Shown: positions 44,608 to 54,531, numbered from the stretch's first letter. The stretch is DNA of 57,982 bases from Candidatus Gastranaerophilales bacterium (GCA_944323255.1 CALURU010000015.1:1-57982), one strand, 5' to 3'. Made by a program: numbers and translations. Notes: generated by a model from the sequence alone, not told the origin.

Positions 44608-45465
44608 ATGACTGAGTATAAAATGCCTGTAAGAGAAGAGAATTCTAATAAAGGGACTTTCGGCAAAGTGCTTAATTTTTCCGGCTCAAAGAATTATATC
44701 GGAGCGGCATATTTATCTACTGTTTCGATACTTAAAGCAGGCGGCGGATTTGCGGCTCTTGCAACTGAAAAAGATATTATAAAATCCGTTTCCGCACTTC
44801 TTCCGGAAGCAGTTTATTTATCAAGAGAAGAAGGTTTAAACCAAATAAAGGATTTTTCCGTAATTTTGATTGGCTGCGGGCTTGGTTTAGAAAAAAAATC
44901 TAAAAATTTGTTCAAAAAGATTATAAAATCCCTGCAAAATTCTGAAACACCGACAATCATTGATGCGGATGGTTTAAATATTTTGGCGGAACTTTATAAA
45001 AAATCCGATAAAGAAATTCTTCGCTACGCTCAGAATGACAAAAAACTTTTAATAATTACACCGCATCCTTTAGAAGCTGCAAGGCTTCTGGATACAAATC
45101 TGGAAGCGGTTCTTGCGGATTTGGAAGGAAGTGCAAAGAAGCTTTCTGAAAAATACAACTGCATTGCGGTTCTAAAAACGCACAGAACAATTATTACAGA
45201 CGGAAAAAATTTATTCATCAATCAGCATGGAAATTCCGCTCTTGCAAAAGCGGGCTCCGGTGACGTTCTTGCAGGAATTATAGCCGGACTGCTTGCGGGG
45301 GGAAGCAGTATAGGGGAAAATACAAGTCTGTTTGAGGCGGCAAAGCTCGGGGTTTATTTGCATTCACGCACGGGCGAAATCGCCTCGGAGGAACTCACTA
45401 AATATTCCGTTCTGGCGTCTGAACTCCCTAAATATTTGCATAAAGCAATAGCAGAAATTTGTTAA
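44608..45465 (+). CDS. nnrD: ADP-dependent NAD(P)HX dehydratase
   Basis: A 285-residue enzyme from the ATG at 44608. AGGAGG ends 8 nt before it, better than the ATG two codons earlier. Motifs: KVLNFSGSKNYIGAAYLS, GCGLG, IIDADGLN, ITPHPLEAARL, LKTHRTIITDG and NSALAKAGSGDVLAGIIAG. It repairs hydrated NADH/NADPH. The epimerase half found in fused forms is absent. A peptide, EILRYAQNDKK (about 136-146), looks like an inserted intergenic repeat translated in frame. Confidence 0.93.
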   Translation: MTEYKMPVREENSNKGTFGKVLNFSGSKNYIGAAYLSTVSILKAGGGFAALATEKDIIKSVSALLPEAVYLSREEGLNQIKDFSVILIGCGLGLEKKSKNLFKKIIKSLQNSETPTIIDADGLNILAELYKKSDKEILRYAQNDKKLLIITPHPLEAARLLDTNLEAVLADLEGSAKKLSEKYNCIAVLKTHRTIITDGKNLFINQHGNSALAKAGSGDVLAGIIAGLLAGGSSIGENTSLFEAAKLGVYLHSRTGEIASEELTKYSVLASELPKYLHKAIAEIC

Positions 45466-45493
45466 ATGTTGATGAACATTTTTGCATTATTGG

Positions 45494-45659
45494 TGTGCAC
45501 GCTCACGCTTTGCCCACCCTAAGAGTGACGATAAATGAATTTTCCTCTCGCCCTCTGTGGAAGAGGAAAGAATTTCAAGTTGAGCTGTAGCAAAACTTAG
45601 AAATTCAGGAGAGGGGTTTATCTCGTAATGAAAAAAAATATTGTCAGGCAGAGCCTGAC
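45494..45659. repeat. Cluster of intergenic palindromes
   Basis: GGTGTGCACGCTCACGC with GCTTTGCCCACC (about 45494-45520); a nested CCTCTC...GAGAGG hairpin (about 45545-45618) enclosing AATTTC/GAAATT; and GTCAGGC-AGA-GCCTGAC (45643-45659). The last also occurs at 46327-46343 and 55541-55555. No gene lies between 45466 and 45670. Confidence 0.65.
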
Positions 45660-45670
45660 CTACATTTCTA

Positions 45671-46126
45671 TTATTTCTTATTTTGCATTTTATACATTTT
45701 ATTTAAATATCTTGGTGATTTTACCAATTCAAACCAATATTCTCCATTACTATTTGGAGCAATAGCTTCCCAATTTAATTCACGTTCTTTTCTAGTATGG
45801 TTAAATATAGCATTTCCATCTTCATCATAAAAAATAATTGCCTTTACTGTTATTTTTTTAAGAGTAATGTCGATAATATTTTGTGTCAAAACATATGAAA
45901 TATTTTTTTCAAGATCTTTTTCTATTTGCTTATAAGAATCATTTACATTTATTGTTTTCATCCAATATATCTTTTTATTATATTGAGTTTCGCCCATATC
46001 ATTAATATAATATTCAATACTATTTTTATCAATAAAATAATTATCACCAACTTGAACCCAAGTACTAGCATAAACTTTCATGCATAATATCAAAAATACT
46101 ATTAATATAAGAAAAAGATTTTTCAT
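45671..46126 (-). CDS. Secreted protein, surface-adhesin-E-like
   Basis: A 151-residue protein with a signal peptide (LFLILIVFLILCMKVYA). The mature part, WVQVGDNYFIDKNSI, YWMKTIN, DITLKKI and a Trp-containing WEAIAPNSNGEYWFELV, resembles small surface-adhesin-E-type secreted domains of about 110 residues with unknown ligand. There are no cysteines in the mature part. It is a single gene between repeat-rich gaps. Confidence 0.65.
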   Translation of the reverse strand: MKNLFLILIVFLILCMKVYASTWVQVGDNYFIDKNSIEYYINDMGETQYNKKIYWMKTINVNDSYKQIEKDLEKNISYVLTQNIIDITLKKITVKAIIFYDEDGNAIFNHTRKERELNWEAIAPNSNGEYWFELVKSPRYLNKMYKMQNKK

Positions 46127-46200
46127 AATATTACCTCAATTGTAAAATATATCATAACATAAAAAACATCGTATGGGCACGCTTACTCTTTGCCCCCTCA

Positions 46201-46260
46201 ACATTTCTTAGTTAATGTCGGCTTAGTAAAGCCGACCTACATTTATCTGTTTTAAACCTC
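46201..46260. repeat. 60-bp inverted repeat, right copy
   Basis: Exact reverse complement of 41994-42053. Next to it lie a GGGCACGCTTACTCTTTGCCC palindrome-family copy (about 46173-46194), TTCACCC-type repeats and a GTCAGGT-AAA-ACCTGAC hairpin (46327-46343). The rest of 46127-46392 holds no gene. Confidence 0.9.
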
Positions 46261-46392
46261 TCTTCACCCCACACACTTCTCTCTTCACGCATCAACATAT
46301 CCCCTTGCAATGACAAAAAAGTTATTGTCAGGTAAAACCTGACCTACTATTTTAAATCTCCCCTCACTCTTCACCCTATTTAAAATTTTCCC

Positions 46393-47964
46393 CTACTCAA
46401 ATCTGATTCTTCCGGTCTGGTTTATCTCTATAGGGATATTTAAATGCTTTATATACTGACAGGCAAGATAATCCTTGTTAAACGGATAATTAATACACTC
46501 TTCTTTCGGTGCTAAAACATCAAAATCGGCACCTTCAAACATCATAAACGAATCCTGCGCAACTTTATAAAACTTATCTTCTTTCGGATTGTCGATATCA
46601 ATAGGATACTCATTACCATCAAGGTCAACAAAATTCATTGCGGTGAGTTTCCCTTCTTCTGGATCAACCGTATAATTCAAGCCTGAGACTGCAAGCAAGC
46701 CCGGTTTATTGCCGTGGGTTCTGTATGTAGCTTCTATTGTGTGTTTAAACATATCTACAAGCTTCTTTTCTGAAACATTTGCAACAGAGATTCTGTCCTC
46801 AAACGGTGCAATATCCTTAATATCACGGGAATCAATTATTCCCTCCTGAAAGAAACTTCTTGTTCCGCTGTTATTCCAAATAGCAATATCCGTCCCGAGT
46901 TCGTACCGCATCGCATCACACATAAAGTTTGCGTGTGCGTTCTCCTCAATCAACGTAAGAGGCGGCGGAGTTACAGATTTGATAAACCCTACAACTTCAG
47001 GTTCGCCCAGAATCTCATTTATAATATATTGATTAATCATATTTTTAGGAAACAGTCTCGTTTCACCCAAATTATTCTGAGCTTTTGTAATAACTCCGTC
47101 TTTATCGAACGTTAAATCAAGTTTGCCGAAATAATTTCCGTTTTTACCGGCTTCAGTGATAATTACAGGCTCTCCTGTTTGAGAATACAACAAGTTTTTC
47201 CCTTCTTTTATATCCTTAATTAACTCGTGAGTATGACCGCCGATTATTACATCAATACCATTTGTATTCTCTGCAACAGCTTTGTCTTTCTCATTACCTA
47301 AATGCGAAAGCAGAAAAATTTTATTCACACCCTGCTTTCTTAAATCATCAACCTCTTCCTGAATATCTTCTATTGTGTCCTCCAGATCATCAACACTGCA
47401 ATCCGCATGATAAGAAGGATGCGTTACTCTTTCCGCCAGATCTACCGGCGCAGCACCTATTAAGCCGATTTTTTCGCCTTTTACTTCTACAATTGAAGAT
47501 TTCTTAATATAATCCTGTAATTGAGTACGCTCCAACTCTTCAACTTCGTCCGGATCTTCATCTTCTATAGAATCCTGATTCAAATTAACTGCAAAATAAT
47601 CTCCCTTAAATTTACTTGCCGTATCCGCAAAATCCTTCTGCTTAGTGTCCATCTCGTGATTTCCGAGCGCAGAACCTTTAATCCCCGCAAGGTTCATAAA
47701 CTTGACAACAGCAAGATTAACCGCCTTGTTTTTTTCATCTCCTATATTATTATCGCCTGCCGAAACCCTCAAATCACCTTTTATACCCGATAAGATTCTT
47801 GTCATATTATTAGTCTGACCATGAAGATCGTTCACATACCCGACCGACATTTCAAAACTATCCTGCGCAGGTGATTTTTCCAGACTGTTCTGTTTAGATA
47901 CCTTTGATTCTCTAAACGAAAATAATTGTGGGTTAATGTTTAGCGGTGATATTTTTATATTCAT
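46393..47964 (-). CDS. 5'-nucleotidase-family metallophosphatase, copy 1
   Basis: A 523-residue protein from the ATG at 47964, with GCAGGA before it; a TTG at 47988 also reads in frame. The metal motifs are YVNDLHG, SAGDNNIGD, LGNHEMD, LLSHLG and IIGGHTHE. The C-terminal 5'-nucleotidase domain has the IWNNSGTR substrate region and GLNYTVDPEEG. It probably removes phosphate from nucleotides or sugar nucleotides. There is no signal peptide; the start MNIKISPLNINPQLFSFRES is unusual. The next gene upstream is a close paralogue. Confidence 0.9.
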   Translation of the reverse strand: MNIKISPLNINPQLFSFRESKVSKQNSLEKSPAQDSFEMSVGYVNDLHGQTNNMTRILSGIKGDLRVSAGDNNIGDEKNKAVNLAVVKFMNLAGIKGSALGNHEMDTKQKDFADTASKFKGDYFAVNLNQDSIEDEDPDEVEELERTQLQDYIKKSSIVEVKGEKIGLIGAAPVDLAERVTHPSYHADCSVDDLEDTIEDIQEEVDDLRKQGVNKIFLLSHLGNEKDKAVAENTNGIDVIIGGHTHELIKDIKEGKNLLYSQTGEPVIITEAGKNGNYFGKLDLTFDKDGVITKAQNNLGETRLFPKNMINQYIINEILGEPEVVGFIKSVTPPPLTLIEENAHANFMCDAMRYELGTDIAIWNNSGTRSFFQEGIIDSRDIKDIAPFEDRISVANVSEKKLVDMFKHTIEATYRTHGNKPGLLAVSGLNYTVDPEEGKLTAMNFVDLDGNEYPIDIDNPKEDKFYKVAQDSFMMFEGADFDVLAPKEECINYPFNKDYLACQYIKHLNIPIEINQTGRIRFE

Positions 47965-48019
47965 GTTTTCCTGCTTTTTAGATAACAAAACGGGTAAATA
48001 TATTTTTTGCTAGTTGATA

Positions 48020-49615
48020 TTAATCGTCATCATGCTCATATCTGATACGCCCGAATTGATTGATTACAATAGGTTCGTTCATTTGTTTAATATAAGTACT
48101 TGCCAAAACATCCTTGTCATAAGGATATTTTTCTACATACAATTCCTCAGGAGCCAAAACGTTATAATCAGCGCCTGCCGACATCAAAAACTCATCAGTT
48201 ACAACTCTATATGTTTTATCCTTGCTCGGATGTTCTACATCAATTTCATGCTCGATGCCGTTTTTATCTATATAATTCATCTCAACAAGAGATCCCTCTT
48301 CCGGATTAACCGTATAATTCAAGCCTGAAACTGCGAGCAAGCCCGGTTTGAGAATCGGAGAATCGTAAGTTGCTTTTATCGCTTTCTTGAAAGCATCTAC
48401 AATAACGCTTTCCGGAACATCCGCTACGACGACATAATCCAGAAACGGAGCCATATCTTTAACATCACGTGAGTCAATCTCACCTTCGTGGAAGAAATTT
48501 CTTACCCCGCTGTGATGCCAGAGTGCAATATCAGAATTTGTCATCTCACGCATAATATCGCAGACAAAATTTGCATGCGGGTTTTCTTCTGCGAGGTTAG
48601 AAGGCGGAGGCGGAGCCTCTTTTACATACCCGACTTTTTCAGGCTCACCGAGAATATTATCAAATACATACTGGTTAATCATATTCTTATGGAAAAGTCT
48701 TGTCTCTCCGATATTATTCTGCGCCTTTGTTATAACACCATCTTTATCAAAAGTCAGGTTGAGTTTGCCAAAATAATTTCCGTCTCTTCCGGCTTCAGTA
48801 ATAATTACCGGCTCGCCTGATTTTGAGAAGAGAAGATTTTCACCTTCCTTAATATCTTTGATTAATTCGTGCGTATGACCGCCGATTATTACATCAATAC
48901 CGTCAACATTCTGCGCAACTATCTTATCACGCTTGTGTCCCATATGAGAAAGCAAAATGATTTTATTTATACCCTGCTTTTTCATATCATCAATTTCTTC
49001 CTGTATATCTTCCATTGTGTCATCAAGATCTTCTACAGAACAGTCAGTATAGTAGTTAGGGTGAGTTAATCTCTCCAGCATATCCATCGGACATGCTCCG
49101 ATTAAACCGATTTTTTCGCCTTTAACTTCTACTACTGTTGATTTCTTAAGATAACTTTTTAAATCCGCACGTCCGAATTTTTTAATTTCCTCTTCACTCT
49201 GTTCGGATAATGGTGTCTGCTCAAAGTTAATCGCAAGCATCTCGCCATTAAATCTCTTGATTGCTTCTATACAGCTTTTTTGATCCATATCAATTTCGTG
49301 ATTACCAAGTACAGAAGCCTTTATGTCGGCAATGTTTAAAAACTTGGTTGCAACATTGTGAATCCCTTCGTTTTTCTCATCGCCGATATCAATGTCACCG
49401 CCTGCAAGCTTCAAATCGCCTTTTATTCCCGATAAAATTCTCATCATATTATTTGCCTGACCGTGCGTATCGTTAACATACCCGACATACATTTCAAAAC
49501 TATCCTTTTCCGGAGAGCGCTCCAGATTTTGATTATTGGAAGGATTAGATATAGGATTGCTCTTAAAGCGGACATTTTGGATATTAAAATTAATTGGTTG
49601 GATATTCAAGTTCAT
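48020..49615 (-). CDS. 5'-nucleotidase-family metallophosphatase, copy 2
   Basis: A 531-residue paralogue of the 46393 protein along its full length, with the same motifs: YVNDTHG, LAGGDIDIGD, LGNHEID, LLSHMG and IIGGHTHE. Copy 1's NNSGTR becomes HHSGVR, a difference in the substrate region that may change specificity. It starts MNLNIQPINFNIQNVRFKS, again with no signal peptide. The two genes are 55 bp apart in the same direction, a clear tandem duplication. Confidence 0.9.
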   Translation of the reverse strand: MNLNIQPINFNIQNVRFKSNPISNPSNNQNLERSPEKDSFEMYVGYVNDTHGQANNMMRILSGIKGDLKLAGGDIDIGDEKNEGIHNVATKFLNIADIKASVLGNHEIDMDQKSCIEAIKRFNGEMLAINFEQTPLSEQSEEEIKKFGRADLKSYLKKSTVVEVKGEKIGLIGACPMDMLERLTHPNYYTDCSVEDLDDTMEDIQEEIDDMKKQGINKIILLSHMGHKRDKIVAQNVDGIDVIIGGHTHELIKDIKEGENLLFSKSGEPVIITEAGRDGNYFGKLNLTFDKDGVITKAQNNIGETRLFHKNMINQYVFDNILGEPEKVGYVKEAPPPPSNLAEENPHANFVCDIMREMTNSDIALWHHSGVRNFFHEGEIDSRDVKDMAPFLDYVVVADVPESVIVDAFKKAIKATYDSPILKPGLLAVSGLNYTVNPEEGSLVEMNYIDKNGIEHEIDVEHPSKDKTYRVVTDEFLMSAGADYNVLAPEELYVEKYPYDKDVLASTYIKQMNEPIVINQFGRIRYEHDDD

Positions 49616-49833
49616 ATAAAACCTTCTATTCTTTTATATGAAAACCCGTAAAAAATTAATTTGCCTAAATTTGAAAAAAGTTTACAATAGTTTACATGAA
49701 TTTACAAGAATTTGTCGGTTAGCGTAAGTCTTAAAGATTCTCCCGCTTACACTCTAAAAATAGCACACTCCGGCATTTAAAATCTGCAAATAAAGAGTCA
49801 TGGGACAGATAGACCTACACTTTGCACAATCTG

Positions 49834-52800
49834 CTAATTCCATTCAATTTTATATCCGTTTATTTCTCTAAGATTCCTTATATCAGAGATATTTGAACCG
49901 TCAAAAGTAAACTGACCGCCGACTTCTCTTAGATTTGGTAATGTTGTAGCATTTGAGTTTTCAAAAGTTGCATCGCCTCTTATAACCGAAACATTAGCAA
50001 GAAGTTCGTTTTCTTTTATGCCTAAATCATTAATGGTGTATTCACCGAGTGTTGGTGAATAATGGGATATTGCATAAGTTCCGTCCGGCAAGACTTCTAC
50101 TTTTATACCCATTTGTTCCAGAATAAATTTATAATCACCTCTTTGTGCGGCTTCATTAAAGCTTTTTTTCTGGGCATCGAATTTAGGTTTTGCATTTAGG
50201 GCATCGTCCAGATAACCTGATGGTGTTTTCAATTCATGCCTGTCGAGAAAATCTTTTACAACCGTTATATAAGGAATTGGTCTTGTAGCGTTTTGCTGAC
50301 GTTTTTGGATTTCATGAACCTGTCCGGGAGCGGTCTCTCTCACACACACCTGTGTCAGTCCGTTTTCATCAACAAAGAAATGCATTGCACCCTGCTGAAC
50401 ATAAGGTTCTGCATTAAATGTTCTGATACACCAGTTTGTACCGTCAGAGAAGGCTTTTACCTTATCTGCATTTGTTTGAAAATCAGGAGAAGATTTGTCC
50501 GTCTGCGGTATTGTATACCACGTTCCTTTTATACCGTCAACATAGACTTCTTCTTTTATAGTGCTCTTTTCTGCTTTTGCTTTAAGTTTTTTAGCATAAG
50601 TTGAAGCTATTGATACGTTATTATTATCTATTGCAGAATTTAGTACTTCCTTTATTAAAGCTTTATCAAAAGCAGGCGGAAGCCAGGCATTTTCAGGTGC
50701 AAGATCTTTTACTATATATTCGGAAATTATAATTTTTACGAAAGGATTATCTTTTACATCCGGATCTGTATCCAAAAATTCAAACCATTCATTGAGGATT
50801 TTTTCACGTCCTTCATTTGCATCAGGGTAAGATCTTGATTTATAATCACCGTTTTTAAAGTCATTATACTTATCTTCTGCCCATTTTCTTGTATTAACTT
50901 CACTCATCCAAATTTTTGGGTCCGGATTATATTTATCAACAACTATTCTTTCAAACCCTGATAGTTTTGATTTTGACATTCTCATGCCTTCCGGAACTTT
51001 TACTTTTTGAGGTGCTGCTTGAGTTAATCTGATTGGTTGTGTATTCAGCTTTTCGAGGATTGAATTTAGTTCAAACCCTTGTTCTTTAAGCAATATTTTT
51101 TTGCTTTCAGGTAAATTTTCGAGCATATTAATCATTTGTTTTTTAACTTTAGAATTAAATTTTTCCGCAGCTTCTTTGCTGGAAATATTATTAAGAATAG
51201 CCAGATTCTTTTCCAGAAGCGGATTAAATCCGAGACCTTGAAGAGATACAAAATCATCCACTATTTTTGGATTATATTGACCGGTTATTTGAGCAGAAGT
51301 TAATATATCTCCTATTCTATTCTTTGCAATACCCTGTTGAATGAGTTCGACTGCTTTATTGCGCAGCTCAATATTAACCTCTCCGTTAATTGAAATTGCT
51401 TTAATAATTGCTTTTGACTCATTTTCAGACAACCCCAGAGCAGCAAATTGTTCATTTAAACTTTGCTGGTCTGTACTGTAATTTTGAACTTGAGATTTTT
51501 TGTTTGCTTGTTGTTTTGCAGTATTTTCTCCGTCTAATTTTTGCTGCGTTTTGAGTAAAAATGCGGCAGTATCTATATCCATGCCTTCATTAAGTTTTTT
51601 GACCATAAACGGTGAAGTTTTTGGATTTTCTAAGAGAGCAGTATAGCGTTTAACTTTATTTGTATCTATTTTCCCCCTGTTTACACCGGCTTTACAGGTT
51701 ATACAATCTGCAATTCCTGGCAAGACAGTATTTTTTATATCCTTTCTGGAGGAAATTAAATCCAGAAGAGGTTTACTGTCTTTATTATAACTACTTATTA
51801 CTTCATGTACTTTGTCTTTTGGGAACTCTTTATCTGCGACCAATTCTCGAGCAAAGTCTATATTGTGCGTGTTTGTGCAAGATAATACTTCTTCAATCTG
51901 TTTCCTCGGAAATTCTTTATTTGCAACCAGTTCTCTGGCAAAATTTATATTATCTTTGTTGGTATGAATTAATACCCTACTAATCCTATCTTTTGGGAAA
52001 TCTTTATTTGCAACCAGTTCTTGAGCAAAGTCTCTATTATCCTTGGTGGTGTAGTGTAAGACATCTACAATCTGCTCAGGAGAAAACTCTTTGTTGGCTA
52101 CAAGTTCACGGGCAATATCTTTATTGTACTTGGTGGTGTAGCGTAAGACTATATCAATCCAATCTCGTGGGAACTCTTTATTTTCGACCAGTTCACGGGC
52201 GAAATCTACATTGTCCTTGGTGGTATTGCGTAAGACTTCAGCAATACAGTAACGTGGGAACTCTTTATCTGCAACCAGCTTGTATGCCAAGTTTATATTG
52301 TCCTTAGTGGTGTATCCAAAGACTCTTATAATCTCCGTAGACGAAAATTCTTTGTCCGCTAACAGTTGTCGTACAAAATCTTTATTGTCTTTGTTTGTAT
52401 TTCCTAATACCCGGCTAATCTGTTCAGGAGAAAACTCTTTGTTGGCGACAAGTTCACGGGCAATATCTTTATTGTCTGCTCTGGTATGCTCTAATACTCC
52501 TCTAATCGCATTTGGCGGAAACTCTTTGTTTGCAGCCAGTTCACGAGCTAAATCTATATTATCTGCTCTGGTATACTCTAATACCCTACCAATTTGATCA
52601 CGAGGAAACTCTTTATTTGCAACAAGTTCACGGGCTAAATCTATATTATCCGCTCTGGTATACTCTAATACCCTACCAATTTGATCACGAGGAAACTCTT
52701 TGTTTGCAGCCAGTTCACGGGCTAAATCTATATTATCCGCTCTGGTATACTCTAATACCCTACCAATTTGATCACGAGAAAACTCTTTGTTTGCAGCCAG

Positions 52801-54531
52801 TTCACGGGCAATATCTATATTGTCTGCTCTGGTATACTCTAATACATTGTGAATCTGGAAAGGCGAAAACTCTTTATTTGCAAGAAGCTCTCTTGCAAAA
52901 TCTATATTGTCCTGGGTAATCCTTCCTATTCTTGAATATATCTCTCCATACAATTCACCGAACCCAGCCTTCTTCATATCAGGTACAGGTTTGTTATTTT
53001 TAATACATTCCTGCTCATAATTCTTGTAATACTGATACAAATTAAGCAAATCATCATCGCTGAGATTTTTGCAGTTTGTGACAATTGATGAAAATTCATC
53101 AATACCCTTTATCCGGTTGAAAGCCACTCCGACACCTTTCATTCCGCCGCCGATTATCGGTGACATGATTGCACCGCCAACAAAACCTTCAACTCCGGCT
53201 TGCAGAACTTCTTCAGCACTCCCGCCGTCGTATGCCGTTCTGAATGCATTATCTACAGCACCGCCTACTGCACCATCCGCTGCCATCTCTGCTCCTAATG
53301 CAGCGTTGCGTTTAAGTACATTCCCGCCTATATACTCGTATCCGGTAGGATTGAGTAACGCCGTTTTAAGTCCGCTCTTTGAACCCTGAGTTGCTGCGGT
53401 TTTACCGGTATGTTTTAGTGCCTGAATTCCTAATTTCGTTGCTGCGGCTTTTCCGGCTGCGCCACCCAATCCTCCGGTAACTGGAGCTATAGCTCCCGAA
53501 AAGCCGCCCGTCACTGCATCGTGTTTAAAATCATCAAATGTGTATTTCTTATCTGTTCCTATTGTATCTGCTGCCTTTACGCCAGTTTTAATCAAAGCTC
53601 CGCTTGCAGTTGCTGCAGCTACTCCTACTGCAATCGAAGCTCCGCCAGTGAACGGTGCTGCTGCAACTGAAGCTGTATAAATCCCGACCGCTGCAATACC
53701 CGATACAATATCTCCCGCTACATCAGACGCCATCTCCTGACCTTCTTTATAGCCGGATAGCGCCTGTTCGGATTTTAGTTTAATTTCACCTTTAATAAAT
53801 TTCTCAAGGTTTTCAGGCGTATAATCAACTCCTGTCAATTCCTTAAAAATCTCCGGACGCTTCTGTTCGTTTGAATTAAATTGTGCAAGGAGTTTCTTCT
53901 CCGCCTCCTGAACTTCTCGTACATCATCAGAGCTGTCACCTATTCCGGTTGTGTTCTTAAACCAGCTCCAGCCTTTCCCGATAAAACCGTTATTATCCTC
54001 GGCTTTCTTCAAATCCGAAGCAACATTGTTTATGCGGCTAGTCAATGTTTCGTTGAGATTATAGGTTTTGCCGTCGGAGAGTGTTACTTTAGTATCATTT
54101 CCTTCTACCTGTTTGAAATATTTTGCATTGAGTTCTGTTCCGTCTGCCGCATAATATCCGGTTTTACCGGCTTTTGTGACAGAATATCTGCCTGAAGGTT
54201 TTACATCAACTTGACCTTCCTGTTTTTCAAAATACTCTTTTTTAAGTTCCACGCCATCAGCAGCATAGTATTTGGTTATACCGTCTTTAATTACAATTTT
54301 TCTGCCGGAAGGAAGAGTTATTGTGCGGGTTTTAGTATTTCCTAAATTAACCTCGCCTTCCCTGCTGCCGGATTGTACCCCGAAAACAGATATCTTCTCC
54401 GCCTCGCTAAGAGTTATTACCTTCTCTTCAACCATAATTGAGATTATCTGCTCGTCCGTAAGTCTCTTTAAATCCGGATGAGAAGCTCTGTATAACTCTA
54501 TTTTCTTTAATAATTCTACCTTGTCTGACAT
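49834..54531 (-). CDS. Giant repeat protein with Gly-rich hydrophobic region
   Basis: A 1565-residue protein without signal peptide. It begins with a helical domain, then two 40-residue YYAADG repeats (about 80-165), a Gly/Ala-rich hydrophobic stretch (about 270-450) that may enter membranes, and 13 tandem 29-residue repeats (about 539-915; ARELVANKEF core) forming an alpha solenoid. The C-terminal domain has GTNWCIRTF (about 1364), YVQQGAMHFFVDENG and a short LRR-like end (LPNLREVGG). I recognise the parts but not the function. An effector or adhesion role is possible. It neighbours a second protein with a similar hydrophobic region at 55617. Confidence 0.75.
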   Translation of the reverse strand: MSDKVELLKKIELYRASHPDLKRLTDEQIISIMVEEKVITLSEAEKISVFGVQSGSREGEVNLGNTKTRTITLPSGRKIVIKDGITKYYAADGVELKKEYFEKQEGQVDVKPSGRYSVTKAGKTGYYAADGTELNAKYFKQVEGNDTKVTLSDGKTYNLNETLTSRINNVASDLKKAEDNNGFIGKGWSWFKNTTGIGDSSDDVREVQEAEKKLLAQFNSNEQKRPEIFKELTGVDYTPENLEKFIKGEIKLKSEQALSGYKEGQEMASDVAGDIVSGIAAVGIYTASVAAAPFTGGASIAVGVAAATASGALIKTGVKAADTIGTDKKYTFDDFKHDAVTGGFSGAIAPVTGGLGGAAGKAAATKLGIQALKHTGKTAATQGSKSGLKTALLNPTGYEYIGGNVLKRNAALGAEMAADGAVGGAVDNAFRTAYDGGSAEEVLQAGVEGFVGGAIMSPIIGGGMKGVGVAFNRIKGIDEFSSIVTNCKNLSDDDLLNLYQYYKNYEQECIKNNKPVPDMKKAGFGELYGEIYSRIGRITQDNIDFARELLANKEFSPFQIHNVLEYTRADNIDIARELAANKEFSRDQIGRVLEYTRADNIDLARELAANKEFPRDQIGRVLEYTRADNIDLARELVANKEFPRDQIGRVLEYTRADNIDLARELAANKEFPPNAIRGVLEHTRADNKDIARELVANKEFSPEQISRVLGNTNKDNKDFVRQLLADKEFSSTEIIRVFGYTTKDNINLAYKLVADKEFPRYCIAEVLRNTTKDNVDFARELVENKEFPRDWIDIVLRYTTKYNKDIARELVANKEFSPEQIVDVLHYTTKDNRDFAQELVANKDFPKDRISRVLIHTNKDNINFARELVANKEFPRKQIEEVLSCTNTHNIDFARELVADKEFPKDKVHEVISSYNKDSKPLLDLISSRKDIKNTVLPGIADCITCKAGVNRGKIDTNKVKRYTALLENPKTSPFMVKKLNEGMDIDTAAFLLKTQQKLDGENTAKQQANKKSQVQNYSTDQQSLNEQFAALGLSENESKAIIKAISINGEVNIELRNKAVELIQQGIAKNRIGDILTSAQITGQYNPKIVDDFVSLQGLGFNPLLEKNLAILNNISSKEAAEKFNSKVKKQMINMLENLPESKKILLKEQGFELNSILEKLNTQPIRLTQAAPQKVKVPEGMRMSKSKLSGFERIVVDKYNPDPKIWMSEVNTRKWAEDKYNDFKNGDYKSRSYPDANEGREKILNEWFEFLDTDPDVKDNPFVKIIISEYIVKDLAPENAWLPPAFDKALIKEVLNSAIDNNNVSIASTYAKKLKAKAEKSTIKEEVYVDGIKGTWYTIPQTDKSSPDFQTNADKVKAFSDGTNWCIRTFNAEPYVQQGAMHFFVDENGLTQVCVRETAPGQVHEIQKRQQNATRPIPYITVVKDFLDRHELKTPSGYLDDALNAKPKFDAQKKSFNEAAQRGDYKFILEQMGIKVEVLPDGTYAISHYSPTLGEYTINDLGIKENELLANVSVIRGDATFENSNATTLPNLREVGGQFTFDGSNISDIRNLREINGYKIEWN
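51784..52915 (-). repeat. 13 tandem 87-bp coding repeats
   Basis: Each 87-bp unit codes for 29 residues, about ADNIDLARELAANKEFPR plus a second helix ending VLEYT. Units at about 52560-52860 are nearly identical at DNA level, while units to the left have drifted, so copies were gained recently on one side. Confidence 0.88.

Noticed and set aside
51784..52915. CRISPR array
   Set aside because: The repeats are contiguous and coding, with no unique spacers.
51660..52919. Plus-strand open frames across the giant protein repeats
   Set aside because: They repeat with the same 87-bp period as the real gene and are its antisense shadow.
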